Origin: Mariniphaga sp041687215
GTDB taxonomy: Bacteria > Bacteroidota > Bacteroidia > Bacteroidales > Prolixibacteraceae
Reading direction: 5' to 3'
NCBI RefSeq assembly: GCF_041687215.1
Contig: NZ_JAWLCI010000023.1
Coordinates: 1 to 64,000, forward strand
Length of the DNA: 64,000 bases
In this document: positions 16,961-25,408 of the stretch, one piece after another
Position numbering within the stretch: position 1 is the first letter of the stretch
Layout: each line of letters starts with the position of its first letter
The notes under the pieces: generated by a model
Databases searched by the model: none
What the model saw: only the letters and a program-made list of their open reading frames with translations
Told to the model about the DNA's origin: nothing
Translations under genes and position numbers: made by a program

Positions 16961-17048
16961 GAAAAAAGGATAGCATCCCTGGTATTGGAAAAGTCTGGTA
17001 AAAAACAAACCGTTTACAGCCATAATGAGAAAAGGGATGCCATCCTTT
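16961..17048. terminator. GGATGNCATCC hairpin
   Basis: Arms GGATAGCATCCC (16968-16979) and GGGATGCCATCC (17034-17045), flanked by A-rich and T-rich ends (GAAAAAA and TTTCC). It lies about 85 bp beyond the stop of the minus-strand gene at 17130. Same repeat family as 5811-5880, 20985-21033 and 21994-22042. Confidence 0.55.
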
Positions 17049-17129
17049 CCTTCCGTACTCTAACCGATTTATGATTTCCTTTTCTGGAATATAAAGTGTT
17101 TATACAGAAGCTGTCAGCCAGCCGCCGGT

Positions 17130-17624
17130 TTACCAGTCGTAATTGTATTCGTCAATCCATACTTTAAAATCTTTCCCGTCCGCTGTTTTGTATGTTTTCA
17201 GTCTGTATTCAAACCAACCTTTGTCTTTGCAAACCTGTTTTATACTTTCGAATTGCTCCATATCCATGAATTCTTTGTTGTATATAAATTCAAAAAAATC
17301 GAAAAGCGCCGAAAGAATTTCTTTCATCTCCTTCAAATTTGCAGTAAGGTTTTTTCTGATGTACCAGTTCCCAAGAAATTTCCGGATGGTGGTGTCATCG
17401 ATTTCCAACACCGACAATAAATCTTCGTAAACAAAAAAGTAGTTCATTACAAAAAACGAACTGTATTCAAGGTGCCGCTGAATATGGTGATCGTTGTAAT
17501 TTTTGGAGCGTAAATATTTTTCAAATTCATCGAAAACGGGCTGTATTTTTTCCCATTGGCGGCGCTCTTCCTCTTCCGGAAAAGCTTCATCGATACATTC
17601 AAAATATTCCTTCCTTAATTGCAT
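17130..17624 (-). CDS. Hypothetical helical protein
   Basis: 164-aa soluble protein, predicted mostly alpha-helical, rich in Glu, Phe and Tyr (HIQRHLEYSSFFVMNYFFVYE), with no signal peptide or known motif. An upstream Met at 17663 exists but the added residues (MKLLPLNGPIFIQ) overlap the boundary with a tricorn relic on the other strand; the Met at 17624 (MQLRKEYFECIDEAF) looks natural. The gene sits alone, tail-to-tail with the 157-aa fragment. No family recognised. Confidence 0.6.
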   Translation of the reverse strand: MQLRKEYFECIDEAFPEEEERRQWEKIQPVFDEFEKYLRSKNYNDHHIQRHLEYSSFFVMNYFFVYEDLLSVLEIDDTTIRKFLGNWYIRKNLTANLKEMKEILSALFDFFEFIYNKEFMDMEQFESIKQVCKDKGWFEYRLKTYKTADGKDFKVWIDEYNYDW

Positions 17625-17706
17625 TTGTATAAAAATTGGTCCATTCAAAGGTAACAGTTTCACCCGAAGGGATGTTTCTGCTTTGAGGAAAGAGCAGAGG
17701 GCAAGG

Positions 17707-18315
17707 GGCAGGGGTGCTTATGTGTATGTGCCCAATACCACCACACAGGGGCACGAATATTTTAAACGGTACTTTTTCCCGCAGGCCGATAAAGAGGTCA
17801 TCATTGTGGATGAGCGTTTTAACGGCGGCGGACTGATTGCCGACTACTATATCGATTTGCTCACCCGCCCTTACCAGTCGTACTGGAACATGCGGTATGG
17901 CAAGGATTTGAAAACTCCCAGCGCCTCCATACAGGGTCCCAAAGTGATGATTATTGATGAAACGGCAGGTTCCGGCGGCGATATGCTGCCCTGGATATTT
18001 CGCAAGTTTAATGTTGGAATCCTTGCGGGCAAAACAACTTGGGGAGGTTTGGCAGGCACGCTGGGCTTTCTGGAATTGATGGACGGCGGCATGGTAATGG
18101 CGCCAAACCTGGCCATTTGGACCAAAGACGGGTTTATTGTTGAAAATGTGGGTGTTCCGCCTGAAATTGAAGTGGAAATTTGGCCGGCAGAAGTTATTAA
18201 AGGCAGAGACCCGCAACTGGAGAAAGCCATTGAGGTAGCACTGGAGCAGTTGGAGAAAAACCCGCCGGTGAAACCTGAAAGGCCTGATTACCCGGTGAGG
18301 GCGAGGGAGCAGTGA
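17707..18315 (+). pseudogene. C-terminal remnant of a tricorn-type S41 protease
   Basis: About 200 codons match the C-terminal protease domain of tricorn-like peptidases: AYVYVPNTTTQGHEYFKRYF, DERFNGGGLIADYYIDLL, the nucleophile region ETAGSGGDMLPW, GKTTWGGLAGTLGF, and IVENVGVPPEIEVE. Full proteins are above 1000 aa; the propeller, PDZ and first catalytic part are missing. The match begins abruptly at codon 17713 just beyond the 5' end of the divergent gene at 17624. Although the frame is open, there is no plausible start codon, so this is a truncated relic. Confidence 0.88.
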
Positions 18316-18673
18316 GCCCTCCTGAATGATGTCAGTCGGGCAGGCAGTTTTCAATGGCAATTAACCCTTAACAGATTTCTCTCCCGGAATACCGGGATTG
18401 CAAATGACATATTTTTTTAAGCAAAATACCAATTACCAAAAATCAATTATCAAATAATCTCCAAAAACTAAAAAACCAATTATCGAAACAAAGTCAATTT
18501 CAGAATTTATTTGTTTTGAAAATTGGAATTTACCTGCCCGACTAAGTCATTCCCGCCAGAATGTATTAGTCGAGCTGGCAGGCGGTTTTGCGATTTGTGA
18601 TTTGGATTTTGGAACTTTATTGTCATCGACTCATTATGCCCAAAAAAATTGCTGAAAACCCGAAATGACAGAG
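18316..18673. repeat. Repeat-filled gap, no gene
   Basis: 358 bp without a gene. It contains small palindromes (CCCGG-AATA-CCGGG near 18390-18404), a larger imperfect inverted repeat (CCTGCCCGACTAA around 18532-18544 with TTAGTCGAGCTGGCAGG around 18568-18584), a related GTCGGGCAGGCAGTTTT at about 18335-18351, and a degenerate AT-rich tract of CAATTACC/CAATTATC units at about 18425-18480. It looks like an accumulation of dispersed repeats after the tricorn gene was truncated. Confidence 0.5.
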
Positions 18674-19555
18674 CTACTGCGTGGAATGCAACATCCGGAA
18701 TTCCTTTAGTTGAAATAAAATAATAATCGCTGCCAGCGGAACCAGCATGTGGGGCAGCCGAAAGAGGGTTTCATATAAATTCTGATGTAAACTGTTGAGG
18801 GGAAAATCGAAATAAAAATTTGCCCAGGTTCGTGCAACGGCAGTTAACCCGCCCCAAAGTGCGGCATACAGCAATGCATATCTGGCCAGCCGGGGAACAA
18901 ACAGGGCAACCGATACCACAAAGTCGAGGATTCCGGCGAAGAACAACATTTTTATGGCCACCGGTTCGGAAACATGGAGCATGGAAATAAACATATCCAC
19001 AAACACTCCGGGTTGCGGATAAATCCCGGTGGCATATAAACCGTGCGCGGAAAAAGTGAGTGCTATGGCTATTTTCATAACCAACAGCAGCCTGAACAGG
19101 TTAACCCCTTGTGCTATTGTGTACCAGAAAAATAACGGCAGCAGAAACTGGATGGTATATTCAAAAAACTGGCCCACGTGATAAAACTTTTCCATGGTGT
19201 ATAATACAGCGAGAAAAACCAGCGAAACAGAGGAGAGAATGTACAACCACAAAAATCGTTTAACATACCGGCTCCGAATGAACAAGGTTACCAGGGCCAT
19301 CAAAGCATAAAAAATTCCAAAACCGGTAATTACTGTTTGAATAAACCGGTCGGTAGCGGCGCTGGTCACGTACTCCTGCCAGATTCCGCCCCGAAAAAAC
19401 AACACTATGCTTTCCATGGTATTCTGGTCCCACAACAGTGCCCTGAATGGTGCATCCCAAAACAGGTGCTGCCATGCCCGGCCGGCAAACAGCAGGAAAG
19501 TTGCCAGGCGCAACGTAAAGTGAACCAATTGGATATTTGAATGTTTAAAATTCAT
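18674..19555 (-). CDS. Integral membrane protein of unknown function
   Basis: 293-aa protein with about eight hydrophobic segments spread over its length and no signal peptide cleavage site. Conserved-looking polar residues inside the membrane region include HLFWD, KFYHVGQFFEY and AHGLYATGIYPQPG. The pattern of several four-helix groups is reminiscent of DoxX-like or HTTM-like membrane proteins, but I cannot assign it. The gene is divergent from the purple-acid-phosphatase-like gene at 19621, 65 bp away, so the two may share a promoter region. Confidence 0.8.
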   Translation of the reverse strand: MNFKHSNIQLVHFTLRLATFLLFAGRAWQHLFWDAPFRALLWDQNTMESIVLFFRGGIWQEYVTSAATDRFIQTVITGFGIFYALMALVTLFIRSRYVKRFLWLYILSSVSLVFLAVLYTMEKFYHVGQFFEYTIQFLLPLFFWYTIAQGVNLFRLLLVMKIAIALTFSAHGLYATGIYPQPGVFVDMFISMLHVSEPVAIKMLFFAGILDFVVSVALFVPRLARYALLYAALWGGLTAVARTWANFYFDFPLNSLHQNLYETLFRLPHMLVPLAAIIILFQLKEFRMLHSTQ

Positions 19556-19620
19556 AACGGAACAGTTTGACTGTAAATATAATCGACGTCAGATTTTTTA
19601 CAACATAAATTACAGAAGCT

Positions 19621-20883
19621 ATGTTTAATTCATTTACCATTAAGAAATATTTTATGCGCGGTTTCCTTTTCATTTTTCTTGTTGGAATTTCGGCACCGTC
19701 GTTTTCAAAAACCGGTAAATACCGCCTTACATTAAGGGATAATCCCGCCACATCAATAGTTATTGGCTGGGAACAGATTTCAGGCGAAAATCCGGTAGTA
19801 TATTACGGAGATGTTGATTACGGAGTTTCCTGGGAAGATTACAAATTGAATGTGAAACCCGACCGGACGGTGCACTATGCAGAAATGGAAAATAATTTTG
19901 TGCGACTGACCGATCTTACCCCCAATACGGCCTACTATTTTGTGATAAAAGACAGCGAGGGGGTAAGCAAACGGTTTTGGTTTAAAACCGCGCCCATGGA
20001 ACCGGATTCGCGGTTGTCGTTTATCGCAGGCGGGGATTCACGGAACAATCCCGTACCGCGCCGCAATGCCAACCTTTTGGTGAGTAAGCTGAAACCTCAT
20101 GCCGTACTTTTTGGCGGCGACATGACCGTTAGCGGCACCACGGAACAATGGCAGGCCTGGCTGGAAGACTGGCAGTTAACCATCAGCGACAACGGCAGGA
20201 TGTATCCTGTAATTGCGGCCAGGGGTAATCATGAACCCAACAACGAAATGGTTTATCACCTGTTCGATACCCCATCGGAAAAAATTTACTACGCCATTAC
20301 CATTGGCGACAACCTGGTGCGTGCGTATGTGCTGAATACCGAGATTTCCATAGCTGGGGATCAAACCGCCTGGCTTAATAAGGATTTGGCCCAAAACAAA
20401 AATGCAAGATGGAAAATAGCCCAGTACCATAAACCCATGCGGCCACATGTTTCAACCAAAAGGGAAGGGGACATGCAATACATGCACTGGGCAAAATTAT
20501 TTTACGACGAACAGATAAAACTGGTGGTAGAGTGCGATGCGCATACAGTTAAAACCACCTGGCCGGTGAAACCATCAACAGGACGCAAAAGTGATGAGGG
20601 TTTTGTACGGGATAACCGGAGAGGAACCGTTTATGTGGGCGAAGGGTGCTGGGGAGCGCCACTTCGGGCAAATGACGATACGAAAAGCTGGACGCGGGAC
20701 AGTGGGGTTTTTAACCAGTTTAAATGGATTTTTATGGACAGCAAAAAAGCTGAAGTAAGAACAATAAAAACAGATAATGCAGAGGAAGTTGCTTCTGTTC
20801 CGAACGAAAATCCGTTTGATATTCCCGACAAACTCGATATCTGGAATCCTGAAAACGGTGCGGTGGTGGAAATTCGACCTTGA
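19621..20883 (+). CDS. Exported purple-acid-phosphatase-like metallophosphoesterase
   Basis: 420-aa secreted protein. After a signal peptide (residues about 12-29, FMRGFLFIFLVGISAPSFS) there is an Fn3-like domain (about 32-125, ending LTPNTAYYFVIKD), then a calcineurin-like domain with AGGDSR, LFGGDMT, AARGNHEPN, AQYHKP and VECDAHTVK. The last motif replaces the usual GHxH by DAH, so the second metal ligand pair is unusual. The arrangement is that of purple acid phosphatases. A start at the internal Met (19654) is equally possible. It probably releases phosphate from organic esters in the periplasm. Confidence 0.85.
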   Translation: MFNSFTIKKYFMRGFLFIFLVGISAPSFSKTGKYRLTLRDNPATSIVIGWEQISGENPVVYYGDVDYGVSWEDYKLNVKPDRTVHYAEMENNFVRLTDLTPNTAYYFVIKDSEGVSKRFWFKTAPMEPDSRLSFIAGGDSRNNPVPRRNANLLVSKLKPHAVLFGGDMTVSGTTEQWQAWLEDWQLTISDNGRMYPVIAARGNHEPNNEMVYHLFDTPSEKIYYAITIGDNLVRAYVLNTEISIAGDQTAWLNKDLAQNKNARWKIAQYHKPMRPHVSTKREGDMQYMHWAKLFYDEQIKLVVECDAHTVKTTWPVKPSTGRKSDEGFVRDNRRGTVYVGEGCWGAPLRANDDTKSWTRDSGVFNQFKWIFMDSKKAEVRTIKTDNAEEVASVPNENPFDIPDKLDIWNPENGAVVEIRP

Positions 20884-20894
20884 AAAACAATTGA

Positions 20895-20965
20895 AGTTTG
20901 CAGTCGCAATTTTGAGTTGCATGTTAGTTTAAGTTTGCAGTTGCAGCCGGCAGTTACAATTGACA
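20895..20965. repeat. Degenerate GTTGCAGT tract
   Basis: Imperfect repeats of the kind TTTGCAGTCGCAATTTTGAG and AGTTTGCAGTTGCAGCCGG, of the CAGTCGCAGT type seen after the 157-aa gene copies. Non-coding. Confidence 0.5.
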
Positions 20966-20984
20966 GAAATTTAAGTCTTCAAAT

Positions 20985-21033
20985 AAAAAAAGGATGACAT
21001 CACTTTTTTCACCTGAGTGATACCATCCTTTCA
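20985..21033 (-). terminator. GGATGNCATCC hairpin after the coiled-coil gene
   Basis: Arms GGATGACATCAC (20992-21003) and GTGATACCATCC (21017-21028) pair over a short loop. Compared with other copies the inner base pair has changed on both sides (CATCCC/GGGATG to CATCAC/GTGATA), which keeps pairing. It starts 12 bp after the stop of the minus-strand gene at 21045 and is followed in that direction by a T-rich stretch: good terminator position. Confidence 0.65.
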
Positions 21034-21044
21034 GTTCCTTTTAA

Positions 21045-21869
21045 TCATCGGATGTTATCGAGTTTGTTTTGTAGTTCCTCCACTTTTATGCGCTGTTTTT
21101 CAATTTCGCGAACTTTGTCTTTCTGGTTCTGCACATTTTTGCGCGTTTTCCGGTCGAAACGCGAGGCGGCGCGGCGGGCTTTTTTAATATCCTTTTCGGT
21201 GTCTTTAAGTTCCTCTTTGGCGGTTTCACGCGCAGCTTCAGGATTTTCCGATAAAACCACCCGTTCACTTTTCAGTATTTCCTGCTGATAGCGGGCTTCC
21301 TCCTGAAGTGTTTCCCTTTCATGTTCCACATCTTCTTTTTTCCTGTCGTATGATTTATTTTTCCTGATGAGTTGGTTGAGGTCGCGCTCAAAAGATTTCA
21401 GCCGGCGTTCTTCGGCCCTGAGCTCTTTTTCCACAGCCAATCGGTAGAGTTCAACTCCGTAATCGCGAACAAATTGGATAGCAGCATCAGTTTGCTGTGT
21501 GGAATCGGCTCCCAGAAATCCGTTTTCGTTTTGAAAAAATATTCGAACATAAATATGCCCCGGAAACGTTGAAACCTGTGTAATAACATCCAGCGGAAAG
21601 GGAGCAATTTCATCCACCAGTACATTGTTTACCAGCCATTCATCCTTCACTTTTTTCATTTTCGAAGTTTTTTTAAACAGCGCCGGCGGATTAATGGTTT
21701 TTTTCCACAAATCAATGGCCTCATTTTGTGTTGCCTGCGGAACCATAACTTCAAAGGCAGGCTGAATTCCCAGCGACGATGGCCGGTTTTCCAATTTAAC
21801 TATAATGGGTTCCTGCGCTGTTAGCGAGGTGGCGATAAGGAATAACAACAGGGAAATATATTTTTTCAT
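21045..21869 (-). CDS. Exported coiled-coil protein
   Basis: 274-aa periplasmic or surface protein of unknown function. A signal peptide (MKKYISLLLFLIATSLTAQ) is followed by a globular part (about 20-140) and then a long charged coiled coil from about residue 145 to the end, very rich in Glu, Lys and Arg (KELRAEERRLKSFERDLNQL, later KEELKDTEKDIKKARRAASR). The gene ends in a hairpin terminator and lies downstream of a lipoprotein gene on the same strand, separated from it by another hairpin, so it probably has its own promoter. Confidence 0.82.
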   Translation of the reverse strand: MKKYISLLLFLIATSLTAQEPIIVKLENRPSSLGIQPAFEVMVPQATQNEAIDLWKKTINPPALFKKTSKMKKVKDEWLVNNVLVDEIAPFPLDVITQVSTFPGHIYVRIFFQNENGFLGADSTQQTDAAIQFVRDYGVELYRLAVEKELRAEERRLKSFERDLNQLIRKNKSYDRKKEDVEHERETLQEEARYQQEILKSERVVLSENPEAARETAKEELKDTEKDIKKARRAASRFDRKTRKNVQNQKDKVREIEKQRIKVEELQNKLDNIR

Positions 21870-21993
21870 GATTCAATCATTTTTATGTTGGTTCATACGA
21901 AATATTTAATCTTATGTTATAAATTTTTCCGCATGGCAGATCAATACTGCCCACCATGGTTGATTAGCCTGGATTTAACCTACCCTGAAAAAC

Positions 21994-22042
21994 TAAAAAG
22001 GATGGCATCCCTTACTTTGAAGAAAAGGGATGCCATCCTTTC
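21994..22042 (-). terminator. GGATGNCATCC hairpin after the lipoprotein gene
   Basis: The most perfect copy of the family: GGATGGCATCCC (22000-22011) and GGGATGCCATCC (22027-22038), extended by AAAAA and TTT on the outside and TT/AA inside, so the stem reaches about 17 bp. It lies 24 bp beyond the stop of the gene ending at 22066. Confidence 0.7.
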
Positions 22043-22065
22043 AGTGCCAGCGGATTCAGACGTTT

Positions 22066-22755
22066 TTAAAAGCACTCCACTTTTACAGAATTGTAGTAAA
22101 TGGTTGTGGTGGCCTCGAAACCGGAGTCGGTACCTATAATTAACCACAGGTTACCGTTTTCATCGGTTGCAGCGCCAAAGGGAGATTCGTTGCTTACGGA
22201 TTTCAAGGTGTACTCTTCCAGATCGGTATCGTTTGAAAAATCGCCGATAACCACCATATCTTCGCCATTCTGGCTTTGGTTGTTTTTGTCGATGTTCATG
22301 CGGTAAAAGTTATCTCCATCCTTTTCTTTTTTGGGTTCGGTGGTGGTGGCACCTGCTTTAATATAAACCGACTCGCCCGGGCTGCCGCCCGCGCCCATTG
22401 TTCCATCCGGAACGTTTGTGGCAAATTCCAGCGTAAAGTTGATGTAATATACCGTGTTGGGCTCCAACCCCGAAACTTTTCGTTTGGCAAACATAAAAAG
22501 ATCGTCGCTGTGGTTATTTCCCGAAAGTTTAAGAGCAAACTGGTTTTGGTCGAGCGGTTCGGGAAGCGTATCGTGCTCAAATACCAGATCATAAAAGTGC
22601 TCCTCTCCAACCGGGTAATCGGCAAAGTCGCCGGTCCAGCCATCGGTACCCTGTGCAAAGTCAAAATAAAATTCAACGGGATCGGGTTGGTTCAGGTTTT
22701 TGTCGCTGCACGCGAACAAAACAACCAAAACGGCTATTGCAGCAATTTTTTTCAT
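22066..22755 (-). CDS. SPII lipoprotein, unknown function
   Basis: 229-aa lipoprotein (signal MKKIAAIAVLVVLFAC, lipid on Cys16, followed by SDKNLNQPD). The mature part is predicted beta-sandwich: it begins FYFDFAQGTDGWTGDFADYP, a pattern common in carbohydrate-binding or surface-adhesin-like domains, and includes LEPNTVYYINFTLEFATNVP. No catalytic residues seen. The 5' end is preceded by a copy of the dispersed leader element (22753-22850), whose inverted repeat encloses the start codon, so translation may be regulated. It is followed by a hairpin terminator. Confidence 0.82.
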   Translation of the reverse strand: MKKIAAIAVLVVLFACSDKNLNQPDPVEFYFDFAQGTDGWTGDFADYPVGEEHFYDLVFEHDTLPEPLDQNQFALKLSGNNHSDDLFMFAKRKVSGLEPNTVYYINFTLEFATNVPDGTMGAGGSPGESVYIKAGATTTEPKKEKDGDNFYRMNIDKNNQSQNGEDMVVIGDFSNDTDLEEYTLKSVSNESPFGAATDENGNLWLIIGTDSGFEATTTIYYNSVKVECF

Positions 22756-22850
22756 ACTATTAAAATTGTTTGTTTTCTAAGGTATAGTATGGAACTCGCA
22801 TGTATTTTAATTATTCTCTTGGGCGTAAATATCTTACATGCTCGTTTCAT
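22753..22850 (-). promoter_or_regulatory. Dispersed leader element, copy L (before the lipoprotein gene)
   Basis: 98-nt element on the minus strand from ATGAAACGAGCATGTAA (ends at 22850) to the lipoprotein ATG (22755-22753). Its last part has the arms CATACTAT and ATAGTATG around a 23-nt loop, the ATG being in the second arm. It matches copy V (8543-8684) almost base for base in the last 40 nt and at the first 17 nt, and copy P (50591-50696) more loosely. The first ATG opens a 32-codon frame ending at the TGA that overlaps the lipoprotein start (ATGA). Confidence 0.65.
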
Positions 22851-23008
22851 ATTTCCGGAATTAGTAAATCAAAAACTTAGTGTCCTGCGCCGGTGTATGC
22901 AACAAGAGGTTTGAAACGTCTGCCTTCAAAAGTAGAAAAAAATGCGACAATACACCTTCAGGATAATGGAATGAGGTGTTTTATTTTCCGTAAATTCATG
23001 ATGATTTT
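22851..23008. other. Short intergenic gap, no gene seen
   Basis: 158 bp between the leader element and the convergent-side end of the Lgt-like gene (same strand). No convincing terminator or promoter box was found in it. Confidence 0.4.
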
Positions 23009-24838
23009 TCACCTCGGACTTCTGTACCCTTCGGAATGTCCAAAACGATAACTTAAGCCAAACGAAAACTGGTAGGAATATTTTTCCGTATCCGGATAGT
23101 TGTAGATGGGAAATTTTCCCCATAATACCATAGGTTCCAGTACTATTTTATTTTCAATGGGAAAACGACCGGACAGAAAATAAATAGCATCGGTATTAAA
23201 ACCCAGTCGCAGGTTGGTTCCGTTATCCAAACCCAGTCCGGTACCCAAAGCCAGTTGCTGCCTGAAACCCGGAAGTGCAGACGGGAAATGGTCTGCCAGC
23301 CGGTATTCGGCAAAAATCCATCTCCGGAGTCCGGCACGCATGTAAAGCTGCGGATAAACAGGAACGAAGGTACTCCCGGATTCAGGACGGCCACTTCCAT
23401 CCTTCTGTAAATTTTCCGTAATAAAACTTAAGTTACCAAAATGAAGTCCACCGCCAAATCCCAGCCAGTTGCTTTCCCACGAGGCATAAGGAGTTACACC
23501 CACCAAAAAGGAATTTTTTTCCTTGTTATCAGAGATGCGGGTTTCATTATGGGAGCCCAGCATTAGTTTGGCTCCGTATGTAAATTCGGTTCGGGCAATC
23601 GGTTGTTCCTCGGTAAACTCCAGGGCAGCCGCTGCCACTGTATATTTCTGTTTAAAATATTCCGTTTGGCTTACCCGGTCGCACCCATCACCGGTGCCAA
23701 TGTTGTGGCTGTTTTCAAATTTTCCGGTGGCTATTCCAAATTTCAGCGACTTGTATTTTTTCACATACACCGAATCGGATGAAGAATAGGGCAAAGTTTG
23801 AGCCATCAGAAAAAACGGCAATACAAACCCTGCCAGGTAAGCCCACTTGTAAGGCGCTCTGTAAAACTGACCAATAAATTGAAAACCGAAAATCCCAAAG
23901 GCTACTAAAAATGTTAAAATCAGGGCAACTCTTTCGGGAAATGTAAACCAGTTTTTCAGTGTAAAAAAGACCAGAGCCAACAGAAAAAAAAGCAAAAATG
24001 CCGGTGTTAAGGGAATGTCCTTTCCGGAAATGGTTTGAAAACCTGTTGAAATGTGCTTTTCGCGAAACCTTAGAATAAAAAATACCAACAGAATTACAGG
24101 GATTAAAAAAATTTGAGTTGTATTGAGCAATCCTGTCATTTCCCCACCAATAGCATGGGCATGTGCATCCCTGAAAAATTCGGTCACAAAGCGCACAGTA
24201 AAAATCAATATGAGTGAAAACAAAAACAAACTTCCGTCTCTTTTCAGTTTTTTTCTGAAATAAAAAAGCAAAAACAAGGCGGCCAGCATGCCGCCCATTT
24301 CATATAACTGAACCGGATGAACCGGGAGGGAAAGTGCATCGGGATAAGAAATAAGCTGGTCGTTAAACTGGTGGTAATGGGGCAGAGTATTTACCGGGTA
24401 CTGAACAGCCCACGGAAGCGAGCAGGTTTTTCCGAAGCAGCAGCCGGTTAAAAAACAACCCATGCGCTGAATAGCAATCCCAAGTGGCAAAACAATAGCA
24501 AAAGCATCTGTAATGTTTCGTTTAAACTTTAAAAAGTAACATCCGGCCAGTAACCCAGCTCCGCCAAACAGCAGTCCGCCCAGCAATGATTTTCCCGGAG
24601 CTTCGGGCAGACGGAACTGGGTAAACAGTAGCATCCAGTCGTAACCCGGAATGGTTACGATTTTGGTGCCTGCAATAAATAAAATTCGTGAAATTATTAG
24701 TAAAAGAACCCATTTTAACATGGGAAACTTTCTTTTCCAGCCTTCAAAAATTAAAACGCCAAGGGCAACAAAAAGTGCCAGATTATAAAAAAACTCGTAC
24801 CAGGGGCCGGTTGCAGAAAGAATCAGAAATTTTTCCAT
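23009..24838 (-). CDS. Lgt-like membrane enzyme fused to an outer-membrane-type beta domain
   Basis: 609 aa in one open frame. Residues about 1-345 resemble prolipoprotein diacylglyceryl transferase: seven or more membrane segments, IQRMGCFLTGCCFGKTCSLP (123-142), HPVQLYE (174-180) and RFVTEFFRD (216-224). The CCxG variant differs from housekeeping Lgt. Two or three extra membrane segments (280-346) follow, the last one (YLAGFVLPFFLMAQ) looking like a signal peptide. Residues about 350-609 are polar and beta-rich, with alternating aromatic strands and the ending YSYQFSFGLSYRFGHSEGYR, as in small outer-membrane barrels. The protein may be cut after the signal-like segment, or the joint may be an old gene fusion; no frameshift is seen. 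Confidence 0.75.
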   Translation of the reverse strand: MEKFLILSATGPWYEFFYNLALFVALGVLIFEGWKRKFPMLKWVLLLIISRILFIAGTKIVTIPGYDWMLLFTQFRLPEAPGKSLLGGLLFGGAGLLAGCYFLKFKRNITDAFAIVLPLGIAIQRMGCFLTGCCFGKTCSLPWAVQYPVNTLPHYHQFNDQLISYPDALSLPVHPVQLYEMGGMLAALFLLFYFRKKLKRDGSLFLFSLILIFTVRFVTEFFRDAHAHAIGGEMTGLLNTTQIFLIPVILLVFFILRFREKHISTGFQTISGKDIPLTPAFLLFFLLALVFFTLKNWFTFPERVALILTFLVAFGIFGFQFIGQFYRAPYKWAYLAGFVLPFFLMAQTLPYSSSDSVYVKKYKSLKFGIATGKFENSHNIGTGDGCDRVSQTEYFKQKYTVAAAALEFTEEQPIARTEFTYGAKLMLGSHNETRISDNKEKNSFLVGVTPYASWESNWLGFGGGLHFGNLSFITENLQKDGSGRPESGSTFVPVYPQLYMRAGLRRWIFAEYRLADHFPSALPGFRQQLALGTGLGLDNGTNLRLGFNTDAIYFLSGRFPIENKIVLEPMVLWGKFPIYNYPDTEKYSYQFSFGLSYRFGHSEGYRSPR

Positions 24839-24931
24839 GGCCTTTTAATTTGTTGTACAGCCTGAAACAATTTACAACTTTTTAAACAACTCACAATGAG
24901 AAAAAAAGCAATTTTAAAGGAAGGGAAATAA

Positions 24932-25384
24932 TTAGCTTTCGTTATCGCTGGCAAACCACTCGGCAAACGAAGTCACAGTTTCGTAAAGGCGAATGCTGAA
25001 CAACTCCACCCCGGAGGGCAGGTGTTGCTGAAGGATGCCGGCAATGTGGGTGGCAATATTTTCGGTGGTGGGTTGGAAACCGACTAAAATAATCCGTTCA
25101 GATGTTTTCCGCAATAGTTCAATTTGCTCTTTAGGAACCAGTTTATTTACCATAAGCGAATGATCGAACTGATTAACAATTTTTGATTTGACGAGATGTT
25201 TCAAATCAGCAAAATCCATCACCATGCCGTCTTTGGGGTGGCCGGGTTCATTGCGCGGCTGGCCGGCCAGCGTTACTTCCAGGTTGTAGGAATGCCCGTG
25301 GATGTTGCGGCACAGCCCGTCGTATTCGTAAAGTGTGTGCGCCATTTCGAAATGAAACCGTTTGGTAACCCGTATTTTTGGCAT
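24932..25384 (-). CDS. queD: 6-carboxy-5,6,7,8-tetrahydropterin synthase (QueD/PTPS family)
   Basis: 150-aa enzyme of the 6-pyruvoyl-tetrahydropterin synthase family. Zinc ligands are His16 (FHFEMAHTL) and His29/His31 (NIHGHSY); the catalytic Cys25 (DGLCRNIHG) and FDHS (73-76) are also present, and Glu near the end (LYETVTSF) closes the site. It makes 6-carboxytetrahydropterin from dihydroneopterin triphosphate for queuosine synthesis. I chose the ATG at 25384; the frame extends further only with a TTG start that lies in the promoter region. It is divergent from trpS. Confidence 0.92.
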   Translation of the reverse strand: MPKIRVTKRFHFEMAHTLYEYDGLCRNIHGHSYNLEVTLAGQPRNEPGHPKDGMVMDFADLKHLVKSKIVNQFDHSLMVNKLVPKEQIELLRKTSERIILVGFQPTTENIATHIAGILQQHLPSGVELFSIRLYETVTSFAEWFASDNES

Positions 25385-25408
25385 GATGCAAATTTCTGTT
25401 ATCGGGGG

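Noticed and set aside
17503..17706. Upstream extension of the tricorn-like frame
   Set aside because: This part overlaps, on the other strand, the gene at 17130-17624 and shows no tricorn similarity; it is chance read-through.
23009..24838. Frameshift artefact joining two genes (Lgt-like and barrel)
   Set aside because: The frame is continuous with sensible residues through the joint, including a signal-like hydrophobic segment; kept as a fusion but flagged as a finding.
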